DNA of 64,000 nucleotides from Acetobacteraceae bacterium (GTDB taxonomy: Bacteria > Pseudomonadota > Alphaproteobacteria > Acetobacterales > Acetobacteraceae), in NCBI GenBank assembly GCA_027451405.1, contig DAIDJM010000033.1, positions 1 through 64,000 of the forward strand. The letters run 5' to 3'. The translations under genes were made by a program, and so were the position numbers. Under the pieces are notes generated by a model. The model was not told where the DNA came from and made no database searches. It saw nothing but the letters and a program-made list of their open reading frames with translations. Every line of letters begins with the position of its first letter. Position 1 is the first letter of the stretch. Positions 25,145 to 34,394 of the stretch are shown here, one piece after another.

Positions 25145-27178
25145 ATGGAAGGGGGCCGCCGCGCGCTGGTGTTTCTGGGCGCGGCGGCGCTGCTGGGGAT
25201 CCTGGCCGCCTTCGCCGGGGTCGTGCTCCGCGGCGGTTCCGCGGCCGGGCTCCACTTCGTCGGGAGTGAAGCTTGCGTGCGCTGCCACGCCCTGGAGGCC
25301 AACGCGTGGCGGCGCTCGCACCACGCGCAGGCCATGCAGCCGGCGAGCCCGGATAGCGTGCTCGGGGATTTCTCCGGGGTGTCGTTCGCTGATGGGAACG
25401 GCGCGACACGATTCCTTCACGTGGGCACGCGTTTCATCGCGCGGACATCCGGCCCGGACGGCGCGGTGCGGGACGAGACGGTGACCCACACGATCGGGGT
25501 CTATCCGCTTCAGCAATATCTGGTCGCGGCCCCCGGCGGCCGGTTGCAGGCTTTGACGATCGCGTGGGATGCCAGACCACGGATGCAGGGCGGGCAGCGC
25601 TGGTTCTCGCTCTATCCCGGGCAGATCATCTCCGGCGGCGATCCGCTGCATTGGCGATCGGCCAATTTCACCTGGAACACGATGTGCGCGGATTGCCACG
25701 TGACCGGCTTCGCCAGAAACTTCGATCCGGCGGAGCGGAGTTTCGCTAGTCATTGGGCGGAGGTCGATGTCGGGTGCGAGGGGTGTCATGGGCCGGGCTC
25801 GAGCCATCTCGCCTGGGCGGCAAAGCCGATGCGCGCGGCCGATCCTGCGCGCGGATTTGTCTCGGGCGGGACACCAGGGATCGATGTGTGCGGACTCTGT
25901 CATGCACGGCGGCGGGTGATCGCGAGCCAATTCACCTATGGGCGGCCGCTGCTCGACAACGTGGCGCCGGATCTGCTCGACGAAGGCGAATATTACGCGG
26001 ACGGGCGGGTGGAGCAGGAGGATTTCGAATATGGCTCGTTCCTGCAGAGCCGGATGGCGCGCGCGGGCGTCACCTGTTCGGATTGCCACGATCCGCATAC
26101 CGCGCGGCTGCGGGCGGAAGGCAACGCGCTTTGCGCGCGCTGCCACGAGCCCGCCCGGTATGATACGGTAACGCACCATCATCATGTGGCAGGCGGCGCG
26201 GGGGCGGCCTGCGCCGCCTGCCACATGCCGTCGCGCACCTACATGGTGATCCATGTGCGCCACGATCACGCGATCCGCGTGCCGCGGCCGGATCGAGCGC
26301 TCGGTCCCGATCCCTGCACCACGTGCCATGCGGGCCGGTCGCGCGCTTGGGCGTCGGCGGCGATCGCGGGCTGGACCGGACGGCGCGCGGCGCACAGCGA
26401 TGGGGCGGCGACGATCGCGGCGGGGCGGGAAGGGCGTGCTGGCGCGTCCGAGGCGCTGGCGGCGCTCGCGCGGGATGCGGGAGCGGCCTCGATCGTGCGG
26501 GCGACGGCGCTCGGGTTGCTGAGCCAGCAGAGTGCGGGCTGGACGCCTTCGGTCGCGGGCGCAGTGCGGCAAGGGGCCGGGGCGAGCGATCCGTTGGTGC
26601 GGATGGCGGCGGCGGATGCGGCGGGGGCCGATCCGGAGGCGGCGGCAGGTGTGCTGGTTCCATTGTTGCGCGATCCGGTGCGGGCCGTGCGGATCGCGGC
26701 GGCGCGGGGGCTCGCGCCGTTGGCGGGGGGCGGGTTGCCGGTGGCGGCACGCGCCGATTTCGCGGCGGCGGCGGCCGAACTGATGGCGAGCGATCTGGCG
26801 GAGGCGGACCGGCCCGAGGGCGAGGTGGCGGCGGGGGCGCTCGCGGCGGCGATGGGCGACCTGCAGCGCGCAAGTCGGGCCTATGATCTTGCGCTGGCGC
26901 TGTCGCCCGGTTTCGCGCCGGCGCTGATCAACCGGGCGGATTTGTTGCGGATAGAGGGGCGGGATGCCGAGGCGCGCGACATTCTGGAAGCGCTGATTGC
27001 GCGGAAGCCGGGCGACGCGGAGGCGCAGCATGCGCTCGGTTTGTTGCTGATCCGTCAAGGATCGCTCGCGCTCGCGTTGCCGCATTTGCGGGCGGCAGCA
27101 GCGAGCGCGCCGCGGAACGTGCATTACGCGTATGTATTGGATCTGGCGCTGCAGGCTGCGGATACGGGGGCAAGGTGA
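25145..27178 (+). CDS. Octahaem c-type cytochrome with C-terminal HEAT/TPR repeats
   Basis: 677 residues. An N-terminal membrane anchor or signal (ALVFLGAAALLGILAAFAGV) precedes a region with eight CxxCH haem sites: CVRCH, CADCH, CEGCH, CGLCH, CSDCH, CARCH, CAACH and CTTCH. From ~400 onward HEAT-like segments (LVRMAAADAAG, AVRIAAARGLAPL) and then TPR-like helices (RASRAYDLALALSPGF, DAEAQHALGLLLIR) follow. This layout belongs to cytochrome c554-like multihaem proteins with TPR tails. It would carry electrons in the periplasm; the partner is unknown. It starts 15 bp after the arylsulfatase, so the two are likely cotranscribed. Confidence 0.83.
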   Translation: MEGGRRALVFLGAAALLGILAAFAGVVLRGGSAAGLHFVGSEACVRCHALEANAWRRSHHAQAMQPASPDSVLGDFSGVSFADGNGATRFLHVGTRFIARTSGPDGAVRDETVTHTIGVYPLQQYLVAAPGGRLQALTIAWDARPRMQGGQRWFSLYPGQIISGGDPLHWRSANFTWNTMCADCHVTGFARNFDPAERSFASHWAEVDVGCEGCHGPGSSHLAWAAKPMRAADPARGFVSGGTPGIDVCGLCHARRRVIASQFTYGRPLLDNVAPDLLDEGEYYADGRVEQEDFEYGSFLQSRMARAGVTCSDCHDPHTARLRAEGNALCARCHEPARYDTVTHHHHVAGGAGAACAACHMPSRTYMVIHVRHDHAIRVPRPDRALGPDPCTTCHAGRSRAWASAAIAGWTGRRAAHSDGAATIAAGREGRAGASEALAALARDAGAASIVRATALGLLSQQSAGWTPSVAGAVRQGAGASDPLVRMAAADAAGADPEAAAGVLVPLLRDPVRAVRIAAARGLAPLAGGGLPVAARADFAAAAAELMASDLAEADRPEGEVAAGALAAAMGDLQRASRAYDLALALSPGFAPALINRADLLRIEGRDAEARDILEALIARKPGDAEAQHALGLLLIRQGSLALALPHLRAAAASAPRNVHYAYVLDLALQAADTGAR

Positions 27179-27233
27179 TGGGATCCGGGGGCCACCGGAT
27201 GTTTTCGGCGCAGGCCCCGGACCCCGGCAACGC

Positions 27234-28265
27234 TTATTTCGGCTGCGGCACCCGCCGGCCGCCTTGCAGCGCGAACATCCAGTGCGGATATTCGACCGGA
27301 AGCGCGCTGACCCGTTCGAGATCGGCCATGTCGGCGTCGGTCAGAGTCAGTTGCGAGGCCGCGATGTTATCCGCGAGCTGATCGGGGCGTTTGGCGCCGA
27401 TGATGACGCTGGTGACCGCGCGCTGGGCGAGAAGCCAGGCGATTGCCACTTGCGCGACCGAAACCTGGTGACGTTCGGCGATCGGGCGCATCGCGTCGAT
27501 GACGGCCCAGGCGCGGTCCAGGTTCACGGGCGGGAAGTCGAAGCTGGTGCGGCGATCGCCTTCGGTGCCTTTGGCGTCGCGGGAGAATTTGCCGCTCAAC
27601 AGGCCGCCGGCGAGCGGGGACCAGACGAGCAGGCCCAACCCCTCTTCCTGCAGGCAGGGGATGATTTCGCGTTCGAGGTCGCGGCCGGCGATCGTGTAGT
27701 AGGCTTGCAGCGTGGCGGGGCGCGTGAGGTTCAGCCGGTCGGCGATGCCGAGCGCCTTGGCGATGTGCCAGGCGGCCCAGTTGGAAACGCCGATGTAACG
27801 GACCAGCCCCTGCCGGACGAGGTCGTCGAGCGCGCGCAGCGTTTCCTCGACCGGGGTGATCGGGTCGCGGGCGTGGATCTGGTAGAGGTCGATATGGTCG
27901 AGCTCCAGGCGTTTGAGGCTCGCCTTGACGCCGTCCATGATGCGGGCGCGGGAGGCGCCGCGGTCGTTGGGGCCGTCGCCCATCTGGCCATAGACCTTGG
28001 TGGCCAGCACGATTTCCTCGCGGCGGAGTTTCAGGTTGCGGATGGCGCGGCCGGTGATCGTCTCGGCGAGTCCTTCGGCGTAGACGTCGGCAGTGTCGAT
28101 GAAGTTGATGCCGGCGTCGTGGGCCTGGGCGATCAGGGTTTCGGCTTCTTGTTGCTGGAGCGAGCCGATGGCGCGCCACATGCCTTGGCCGCCGCCGAAG
28201 GTCATGGTGCCGAGGCAGAGTTCGGAGACGTAGAGGCCGGTGCGGCCGAGCTGACGGTATTTCAT
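27234..28265 (-). CDS. Aldo/keto reductase
   Basis: 343 residues from the ATG at 28265, which has an AAAGGAA site. Family motifs: LCLGTMTFGGG, FIDTADVYAEG (catalytic Asp and Tyr), ATKVYGQMGDGPND with the Lys, QIHARDPITPVEETLRAL with the His region, and SVIIGAKRPDQLADN for the cofactor phosphate. It probably reduces aldehydes or ketones with NADPH; the substrate is unknown. It belongs to the YakC/Gfo-like group with extended Asn loop. Confidence 0.87.
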   Translation of the reverse strand: MKYRQLGRTGLYVSELCLGTMTFGGGQGMWRAIGSLQQQEAETLIAQAHDAGINFIDTADVYAEGLAETITGRAIRNLKLRREEIVLATKVYGQMGDGPNDRGASRARIMDGVKASLKRLELDHIDLYQIHARDPITPVEETLRALDDLVRQGLVRYIGVSNWAAWHIAKALGIADRLNLTRPATLQAYYTIAGRDLEREIIPCLQEEGLGLLVWSPLAGGLLSGKFSRDAKGTEGDRRTSFDFPPVNLDRAWAVIDAMRPIAERHQVSVAQVAIAWLLAQRAVTSVIIGAKRPDQLADNIAASQLTLTDADMADLERVSALPVEYPHWMFALQGGRRVPQPK

Positions 28266-28403
28266 CGGTTTCCTTTGCTTGCCCCCGGCCGGCAGGAAGA
28301 ACGCTGGCCTTTCCGCACCCACCGGCTGGGGCCGCAAAGCCCCCGACCCCATCCGGTTGAGGGCAGGGGTGTTTCGGCGCCAACGGCCCGCGCGGGGGCG
28401 CGC

Positions 28404-29090
28404 TTAGAAGACGAAACCCGGCTTCGGCTGGAGGCCCGGCAGGAGCGATGCCTGCGCGTCGAACGCCGGTCTTGCCCGCAGGGTGCCGACGCTGTGCTCC
28501 GCGATCACGGCGAATCGTCCGCCGCGCTCCGGCGCGAGCACCGTGACGAGGCGGCCGTCGGGCGCGACCTGGGCGCCGATCGCGGAGGGGATTTCCCGCA
28601 CGGCGCCTTCGATGACGACGAGGTCGTAGGGGGCGCGGGCTTTCCAGCCCTCGGCGAGCGGGCCTTGGACGAAGCTCACCGGCACTTCGGCGCCGATCGA
28701 GGCCTCGCGGGCCATCGCGGCGAGCGCGGGCTCTTCCTCGAGCGCGGTGACGTTGACGCCGCATTCGGCGAGCACGGTGGCGCCGTAGCCGGTGCCGGCC
28801 GCGACCACGAGGGCGCTTTCGCCGGCGCGGGGGGCGGCGAGCTGGAGGAGCCGGGCCAGCACGAGCGGGCTCAGGAGACAGCGCCCGCCCGGAAGCGGCA
28901 CCTCGCCGTCGACATAGGCGGCCCAGGCCTTGTCGGGCGGCACGAAGCGCTCGCGGGGCAGGCGGCGCATGGCGGTGAGGATACGGCTGTCGGTGACGCG
29001 GCTGGGCCGGAGCTGGCCATCGACCATGAAATCGCGCGCGCGGACATAGTCCAGCTCGGGGGCGGTCCGCGGCGGTGAGGCATTATCCAT
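28404..29090 (-). CDS. Protein-L-isoaspartate O-methyltransferase family protein
   Basis: 228 residues. The N-terminal MVDGQLRPSRVTDSRILTAM and RFVPPD blocks and the AdoMet motif region LVVAAGTGYGATVLAECG match PCMT-like proteins of alphaproteobacteria. The classical repair motif (DIGTGSG/CAVLA) is changed, as is typical for the shorter alphaproteobacterial group whose repair activity is unproven. It converges with nothing on its 3' side except the aldo/keto reductase promoter, and a tRNA gene lies beyond its start. Confidence 0.8.
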   Translation of the reverse strand: MDNASPPRTAPELDYVRARDFMVDGQLRPSRVTDSRILTAMRRLPRERFVPPDKAWAAYVDGEVPLPGGRCLLSPLVLARLLQLAAPRAGESALVVAAGTGYGATVLAECGVNVTALEEEPALAAMAREASIGAEVPVSFVQGPLAEGWKARAPYDLVVIEGAVREIPSAIGAQVAPDGRLVTVLAPERGGRFAVIAEHSVGTLRARPAFDAQASLLPGLQPKPGFVF

Positions 29091-29184
29091 GGCGTGCGCC
29101 GGGCTCTTACGGGCCAGGGCCTGGGGAGGCAAGGCGGCTGGACCACTCCCGAGCGCTTCCCTATAGGAGTGTGTCCTCGCTTGA

Positions 29185-29255
29185 GGTCCGGTGGCAGAGT
29201 GGTGATGCAGAGGACTGCAAATCCTTGTATGCCGGTTCGATTCCGGCCCGGACCT
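29185..29255 (+). tRNA. tRNA-Cys (anticodon GCA)
   Basis: A full cloverleaf can be folded: acceptor GGTCCGG/CCGGACC, anticodon stem GAGGA/TCCTT with loop CTGCAAA (GCA at 29217-29219), and T-arm GCCGG-TTCGATT-CCGGC, discriminator T. CCA is not encoded. Confidence 0.95.
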
Positions 29256-29482
29256 TTCGAGTGCAAGGGTAGGACCGCTTCCATCTCTGTCTGAAGGGTT
29301 CTCTCCGCGTCCAGGCCCCGGGCCGGCGCCTGTTTCGTTCTCGGCATGACCCGTTCCGGATGACCCTGCCTGCGGGTTGTCGGGCAGCGATGTTTTTCGC
29401 GCCAGGGACCGAACGGGGCGAGCGCGGTTGCGCGGGCATCGTTTCGGGGGGAAAGTCCCTAGCGGGGTCAGGGGACTTTGGC

Positions 29483-31345
29483 ATGGCCGAAGGATTGCTC
29501 GGCGGATGGATGGGGGGCGAGGAGGAGGAGACCGAACGCGAGGCCGCGGCGGAGGCGATCGCGGGTGCCGAGGCCTATGCGACGACGCTCGCGGCGGAGC
29601 AGGCCAAGCACGATCCGGGGGTGGCCCGCGCCGCGCAAGCGTTTCTGGAAGAACAGACGCGGCTGTTGGCGGTCCAGCGCCAGGATATTCTGGAACAGAG
29701 CGCCTTGCGCATGTCGCAGCTCCGGATGCGCCATGCCGGGCAGCGCCTCCGCCTGGCGATGCAGTTCGTCACCGCCGCGATCTTCGCGGCCGTGGGTTTC
29801 GTCGTGATCGTCATGGTGCGCGACGCCGTCACGTCGCGATCGGTCGTCGTGAATGCCTTCAAGGCGCCGTCGGCGCTCGCGGGGCGCGGGGTGACGGGCG
29901 ATGTGGTCGCCGCGGGCGTCCTCGACACGTTGCGCAAGCTGCAGGATGCGACGCGCAGCGCGGATAAGGGGCTGGAAGCGCGCGGCGCGTGGGATTCGGA
30001 CGTGCGGATCGAGGTGCCGGAAACGGGTGTCTCGATCGGCGAGATCAACCGTTTGTTGCATGAGCGGTTCGGGCACGATCTGCATATCGATGGCGATCTG
30101 ATGCAGACCGAACAGGGTGGGCTGGCGCTCACGGTGCGCGGCCAGGACGTGCCGGCGTCGACTTTCACGGGTGGCCCCGGCGATCTCGGCAAGCTCACGA
30201 CCCGGGCGGCGGAATACGTCTATGGCCGGTCGCAACCGGTGCGGTACGGCAAGTATCTCGTCGATAACGGCCGCGACGCGGATGCGCTGGTTTTTTTTCC
30301 GGGTGCGTTTGCCCGTGCGGAGTCGGACGATGTGCGCTCGGCGCTCGCGCGCGAATGGGGCGATGCGTTCCTCGATCTGAACCGGGCGGCGGAAGCGGCG
30401 GGAAAGTTCCGCTTGGCGATGCAATTGGGGCCGCAGCCGAACTGGGTCGCCTGGGCCGATCTGATCGCCGCGGTCGCGCTCGCGGAGGGGGAGGAGGCCG
30501 GATGGCGTGAATCCCGCGCGATGCTGCAGGCGGCGGATGCCGCACCCGCGGACAAGCAGCCGGAGCTTCGACTGCTGACCAATCCCGCCACGCTCACCTA
30601 CGATCTTCCGCTGCTGACCAAGGTTTTGCTGGCCGACGCGTCGTTCAACGGTGGCGCCGGAACCATTACATATTCGGATCAGCCGGCGATCGCGGACGTC
30701 TATGGTTTGCGGCACGATCCGGCGAATGCGGATCTGCATATGGCGGCGAGCGATCCGCATGATCCGCTGACCAAGGCGGAGGCGCAGCTTCTCAAGGCGT
30801 ATGCGGCGCTGGACCGGGGAAATCCGGCGGCGGCGATTGCGCCGATGGAAGGTTTCTGGGCGGCGTGGCGCGCCAATCCGTCGATGCCGGCGACCTATCC
30901 CGATTCGCCCTGCATTCTCGGGCTCGCCTACGGCATGGGCGGACGTCTGGCCGACGCGGAGGCTTTGTTCCGGCAGATGGGCGCCTTGTCCCGCTGCTAT
31001 GCGTATCACGGCGACGTGCTGGTTCATGCCGGGGATTTCGCCGGTGCTTCCAGCGTCTGGGCCGAAGGGATACGGCTCGCGCCCGATCTGCCGCTGGTCT
31101 ATCTGCACCGCGGCATGTTCGAGGCGGATCGCGGTGATTTCAAAGCCGCCGAAGCCGATCTGTCGACGGCGGCCGCGCGGGCGCCGCATTTTGCCGATCC
31201 GTGGAAGGCCTGGGGCGATCTGCTCGCGCGCGAGGGCCATTGGTCTGAAGCGATGGTCAAATATGACGAGGCGCTGAAATACGCGCCGGCCTGGGCCGAG
31301 TTGCGCGACGCGCGCAGCGTCGCTGCGAAGAACCAGCGCCAATAA
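29483..31345 (+). CDS. Membrane-anchored TPR-repeat protein, function unknown
   Basis: 620 residues from the ATG at 29483. A charged N-terminal ~65 residues and coiled coil (ARAAQAFLEEQTRLLAVQRQ) are followed by one membrane helix (FVTAAIFAAVGFVVIVMV). A soluble domain follows with VVVNAFKAPSALAGRGVTGD, RIEVPETGVSIGEINRLLHE and LTVRGQDV, then C-terminal TPR units (ADAEALFRQMGALSRCYAYHG, YLHRGMFEADRGDFKAAEADL). The middle domain resembles winged-helix/TPR adenylate-cyclase-like regulators I cannot name. It stands alone after the tRNA gene. Confidence 0.7.
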   Translation: MAEGLLGGWMGGEEEETEREAAAEAIAGAEAYATTLAAEQAKHDPGVARAAQAFLEEQTRLLAVQRQDILEQSALRMSQLRMRHAGQRLRLAMQFVTAAIFAAVGFVVIVMVRDAVTSRSVVVNAFKAPSALAGRGVTGDVVAAGVLDTLRKLQDATRSADKGLEARGAWDSDVRIEVPETGVSIGEINRLLHERFGHDLHIDGDLMQTEQGGLALTVRGQDVPASTFTGGPGDLGKLTTRAAEYVYGRSQPVRYGKYLVDNGRDADALVFFPGAFARAESDDVRSALAREWGDAFLDLNRAAEAAGKFRLAMQLGPQPNWVAWADLIAAVALAEGEEAGWRESRAMLQAADAAPADKQPELRLLTNPATLTYDLPLLTKVLLADASFNGGAGTITYSDQPAIADVYGLRHDPANADLHMAASDPHDPLTKAEAQLLKAYAALDRGNPAAAIAPMEGFWAAWRANPSMPATYPDSPCILGLAYGMGGRLADAEALFRQMGALSRCYAYHGDVLVHAGDFAGASSVWAEGIRLAPDLPLVYLHRGMFEADRGDFKAAEADLSTAAARAPHFADPWKAWGDLLAREGHWSEAMVKYDEALKYAPAWAELRDARSVAAKNQRQ

Positions 31346-31354
31346 GCGCTGCGA

Positions 31355-31420
31355 GACTGGGGGCTTGGGCCTTTCGGTCCCAGCGGGTCCCGGGCAGAGC
31401 CCGGGCTGCCGGGGCATCCC
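31355..31420 (+). repeat. Dispersed GC-rich double-hairpin repeat
   Basis: GACTGGGGGCTTGGGCC-TTTC-GGTCCCAGCGGGTC followed by CCCGGGC-AGA-GCCCGGG, then CTGCCGGGGCA. It sits between the convergent TPR-protein and FAD-oxidoreductase genes, where it can end both transcripts. Confidence 0.7.
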
Positions 31421-31440
31421 TCGAACGGCGACCGCGTGGG

Positions 31441-33039
31441 TTACCGCCAATCCCGCCGGATTTCCCGCGCCGCGTTGAAGCCGGGCAAGCCACTGACGCC
31501 GCCACCCGGATGAGCGCCCGAGCCGCAAAGATACAGGCCGCGCACGGGTGAACGGTAGCTGGCGTGGCCGAGCACAGGCCGCGCCGCCCACAGTTGGTCG
31601 AGCGACATGCGTCCGTGAAAGATATCGCCGCCGATCAGTCCAAACTTGGCCTCGAGATCGGCCGGCGAGAAGGCGACGCGCCCGAGCACGCTGCGGCGGA
31701 AATTGGGGGCGTGGCGGGTGACGGTCTCGATCATCAGATCGGCTATCTGTTCGCGTCGCGCATCGGTCCAGCCGCCAGGGAGTTCGGGGTGCACGTGCTG
31801 GCAGAACAGACTGGCCACGTGCTGGCCCTTCGGTGCCAGCGTGTCGTCGATGGTGCTCGGGATCAGCATCTCGATGATCGGTGCGCTCGACCAGCCCTGG
31901 TGTCGCGCATCCTGGTAGGCACGGTCCATATAGTCGAGCGTGGGGCCGATCACGATGCCGCTGCCGTGGTGCTCGGCCAGCGAGGTGCCTGGCAGACAGG
32001 TGAAATCCGGCAGTTCCGAGAGCGCCACGTTCATGCGGAAGGTGGCGGAACCGCAGCGGTAGGCCGCGATGCGGCTGCGGAAATCCGCGTCGATATCGGC
32101 GGGATCGACCAATCGCTCGAAGAGCAATTTGGGGCCGACATTGGCGGCGACGATATCGGCCTCGATTTCGCGGCCGCCCGCCAGACGCACGCCGGCGGCG
32201 TGCCCGCCCGCGGTCAGCACGCGCTCGACGGTGGCCCCGAGCAGGATTTCAGCGCCGACCGCGCGGCACGCAGCCGCCATGGACTGCGTGATCGCACCCA
32301 TGCCGCCCACCGCATGTCCCCAACTTCCGGGCTTGCCGTTGACGCCGCCGAACGTGTGATGCAGCAGCACATACGCACTGCCGGGCGAGTCCGGGCTGGC
32401 GAAATTGCCGACGACCGAGTCGAAACCGAACAACGCCTTGATTGGATCGCTTTCGAACCAGGAATCCAGCATCTCGCGCGCGCTCTTGGTGAAGAGGGCG
32501 AGCGTGTCGCGCTGGGTTTCGATATCGAGCCGCCGCAGTGCATTGCCTTGCAGAAGCGCACGGCCGAAACCGGCAAGCCCATCGGGCTGGTTCGGCGGCG
32601 TGCGCCGCGCGAGATCACGCAACACCGCGCCGACGCGCTCCAGCATCGCGTAATAGGCGGGCAACGCCTCGGCATCGCGCCGGCTGAAGCGGGCGATTTC
32701 CTGCTGGCTGCGCTCGAGCCCTCCACCGAGCTTGAGATACCGACCGTCTTCGGTGGGCAGGAAGTTCGCGAGCGGCCGGTCGAGGATACGCAGTCCGTGA
32801 TCATGCAGTTTCATATCCGCAATCACCACCGGGTCGAGCAGGCTGACTGTGTAGCTGGCCGCCGAATTGCGAAAACCCGGATGGAACGTCTCGGTGACGG
32901 CGGCGCCGCCGACGATTTCGCGCCGCTCGCAGACCGTGACCGGGATCCCGGCGCGCGCCAGGTAGAAGGCGCAGACCAGCCCGTTATGGCCGCCGCCGAT
33001 CACGACGGCGCGGCGAGCGCGGCGGCGGATCACGCGCAT
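31441..33039 (-). CDS. FAD-dependent oxidoreductase, phytoene desaturase/PYROXD2-like
   Basis: 532 residues. The dinucleotide-binding motif is near the N-terminus (VVIGGGHNGLVCAFYLARAG, residues ~12-31), followed by ERREIVGGAAVTE, and the C-terminal FAD motif GLYLCGSGAHPGGGVSGLPG. This is the carotenoid-desaturase-like flavoprotein family related to PYROXD2. It starts inside the 3' end of the Rieske oxygenase gene (10-bp overlap), so both are made together. The substrate is not evident; no crtB or crtI-type partners lie nearby. Confidence 0.83.
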   Translation of the reverse strand: MRVIRRRARRAVVIGGGHNGLVCAFYLARAGIPVTVCERREIVGGAAVTETFHPGFRNSAASYTVSLLDPVVIADMKLHDHGLRILDRPLANFLPTEDGRYLKLGGGLERSQQEIARFSRRDAEALPAYYAMLERVGAVLRDLARRTPPNQPDGLAGFGRALLQGNALRRLDIETQRDTLALFTKSAREMLDSWFESDPIKALFGFDSVVGNFASPDSPGSAYVLLHHTFGGVNGKPGSWGHAVGGMGAITQSMAAACRAVGAEILLGATVERVLTAGGHAAGVRLAGGREIEADIVAANVGPKLLFERLVDPADIDADFRSRIAAYRCGSATFRMNVALSELPDFTCLPGTSLAEHHGSGIVIGPTLDYMDRAYQDARHQGWSSAPIIEMLIPSTIDDTLAPKGQHVASLFCQHVHPELPGGWTDARREQIADLMIETVTRHAPNFRRSVLGRVAFSPADLEAKFGLIGGDIFHGRMSLDQLWAARPVLGHASYRSPVRGLYLCGSGAHPGGGVSGLPGFNAAREIRRDWR

Positions 33040-34226
33040 GCCGACCAGCCAGGTGCGGGCGCGCGCAGCGCGACGGCTTCGGGGATGGCCTCGCGCAGCC
33101 GATCGGCGAAGGCGCGCAGGCTGACTTCGCCCGTGCCGAGAGGCCCGACCGCATACGAGCTCGAGCCCATGCCCTGCTGCACGCGCTCGATCAGCGCGCG
33201 ATCCTCCTGACTGACGCGGCGATTGATGCGCCAGTTGAGATAGCGGCAGATGCGCATTTCGCGGCGCTCATCGGGCAGAGCATAGGCGATCTCGCGGATC
33301 AGGGTGCGCGTCGGCGAGATCGGGATCCAGTGCATGAAATCGACCTGGTCCGGATAGAGATCGAACGCCATATTGGGCCAGAGCTTGAAATAGCACCAAA
33401 GCCGGCCGCGCTCCGGAGATAGATGTTCCACCGGCGGAAGGAGGTGCTGGTAGGCGCGCTCGGAGGGGTTGTTGGAGGCCTGCGCCACCAGGGCGCCCCA
33501 CATCTTGTCGACATAGCCCTGGTTTTCGACGCCGTAGCCCTCGCCGAACAGCCGGGTCAGACCGGGATGAGCGACGCGGATATGAAGCGCATCGGAATAA
33601 TTGTCGCCGACATTTTTCCAGTTCACCGCGCGCTCGCGGAGCGTGAGCCGCCCGAGCGGTTGCATGGCCTCGGTGCGATAGAGGGCGAACTCCGCGTCGT
33701 AGGGCGCCATCATCTCGGCGACGCTGGGTCCGCTCCCTTCGATGCGCACGAAGATGAAGCCGCGATAGATTTCTATCGCCGCCGGAACGAGCCCGTGTGC
33801 TTGCAGGTCCAGCCGCGGAAAGGCTTCCCGCTGCGGCACCCCGACGAGGCGCCCGTCCAGCGCGTAGGTCCAGCCATGGTAGGGGCAGGTGATCCGGTTC
33901 CGACACTGGCCCGCGGAGCCGTCCAGCAGACGCGCGGCGCGGTGGCGGCAAACATTGTGAAAAGCCCTGAGCTCGCCTGTCCCGTCCCGCAGCACGACGA
34001 GGCTTTCGCCCAGGAAGTCGAGCGTCCGGTAGTCACCCGGCGCGGGTAGTTCGGAGACGTGGCAGGCGATTTGCCAAGCCTTCCGGAAGATCCGATCACG
34101 TTCGGCGGCGAAGAATTCCGGATCGGCATAGATCCAGGCCGGCAGGCTGGTCTCTTGGCTCGCCGCGTTCGGTATGGCCCGTCCGTCCTGCATGCGCCCG
34201 GCGTAAAGCCGCGCCATGTGGGGCAC
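33030..34226 (-). CDS. Aromatic ring-hydroxylating dioxygenase alpha subunit (Rieske 2Fe-2S)
   Basis: 398 residues from a GTG at 34226 with an AAAGGGG site; ATGs at 34217 and 34193 are alternatives. The Rieske cluster ligands are CRH at VCRHRAARLL and CPYHGW; the mononuclear iron site is NWKNVGDNYSDALHIRVAH with Asp and two His. The length fits choline-monooxygenase-like or aromatic oxygenases. No reductase or beta-subunit gene is adjacent; the overlapping downstream partner is an FAD oxidoreductase. The substrate is unknown. Confidence 0.85.
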   Translation of the reverse strand: MPHMARLYAGRMQDGRAIPNAASQETSLPAWIYADPEFFAAERDRIFRKAWQIACHVSELPAPGDYRTLDFLGESLVVLRDGTGELRAFHNVCRHRAARLLDGSAGQCRNRITCPYHGWTYALDGRLVGVPQREAFPRLDLQAHGLVPAAIEIYRGFIFVRIEGSGPSVAEMMAPYDAEFALYRTEAMQPLGRLTLRERAVNWKNVGDNYSDALHIRVAHPGLTRLFGEGYGVENQGYVDKMWGALVAQASNNPSERAYQHLLPPVEHLSPERGRLWCYFKLWPNMAFDLYPDQVDFMHWIPISPTRTLIREIAYALPDERREMRICRYLNWRINRRVSQEDRALIERVQQGMGSSSYAVGPLGTGEVSLRAFADRLREAIPEAVALRAPAPGWSACA

Positions 34227-34311
34227 AAGGCGCCCCTTTCATCAGGGCGGCCGAGAGCGATCCCACCGGCCGCCAGCGCGCGATTCCGCCCGCAAGATTC
34301 GGCATAGGAGC

Positions 34312-34375
34312 GGGGTCTGGGGCCTTCTGGCCCCAGCGGGTCCCCGGCCGAGCCCGGGCCGCCGGAGGCACGCCC
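34312..34375 (+). repeat. Dispersed GC-rich double-hairpin repeat
   Basis: GGGGTCTGGGGCC-TTCT-GGCCCCAGCGGG followed by CCCGG...CCGGG-type hairpin and CCGCCGGAGGCACGC. It lies between the Rieske gene and the downstream end of the 34395-35309 gene. Confidence 0.7.
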
Positions 34376-34394
34376 CGACCAAGACGCGCTCGGC

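Noticed and set aside
25001-27124. 707-codon minus-strand ORF opposite the cytochrome gene
   Set aside because: The plus strand has eight CxxCH motifs; the minus frame has no family features.
27132-29078. 648-codon plus-strand ORF opposite the aldo/keto reductase and PCMT-like genes
   Set aside because: It is the antisense shadow of two clear minus-strand genes.
29468-31591. 707-codon minus-strand ORF opposite the TPR protein
   Set aside because: Shadow of the plus-strand gene, which has a membrane helix and TPR units in order.
31564-33210. 548-codon plus-strand ORF opposite the FAD oxidoreductase
   Set aside because: The minus strand carries both FAD-binding motifs; the plus frame is His/Asp-rich shadow sequence.
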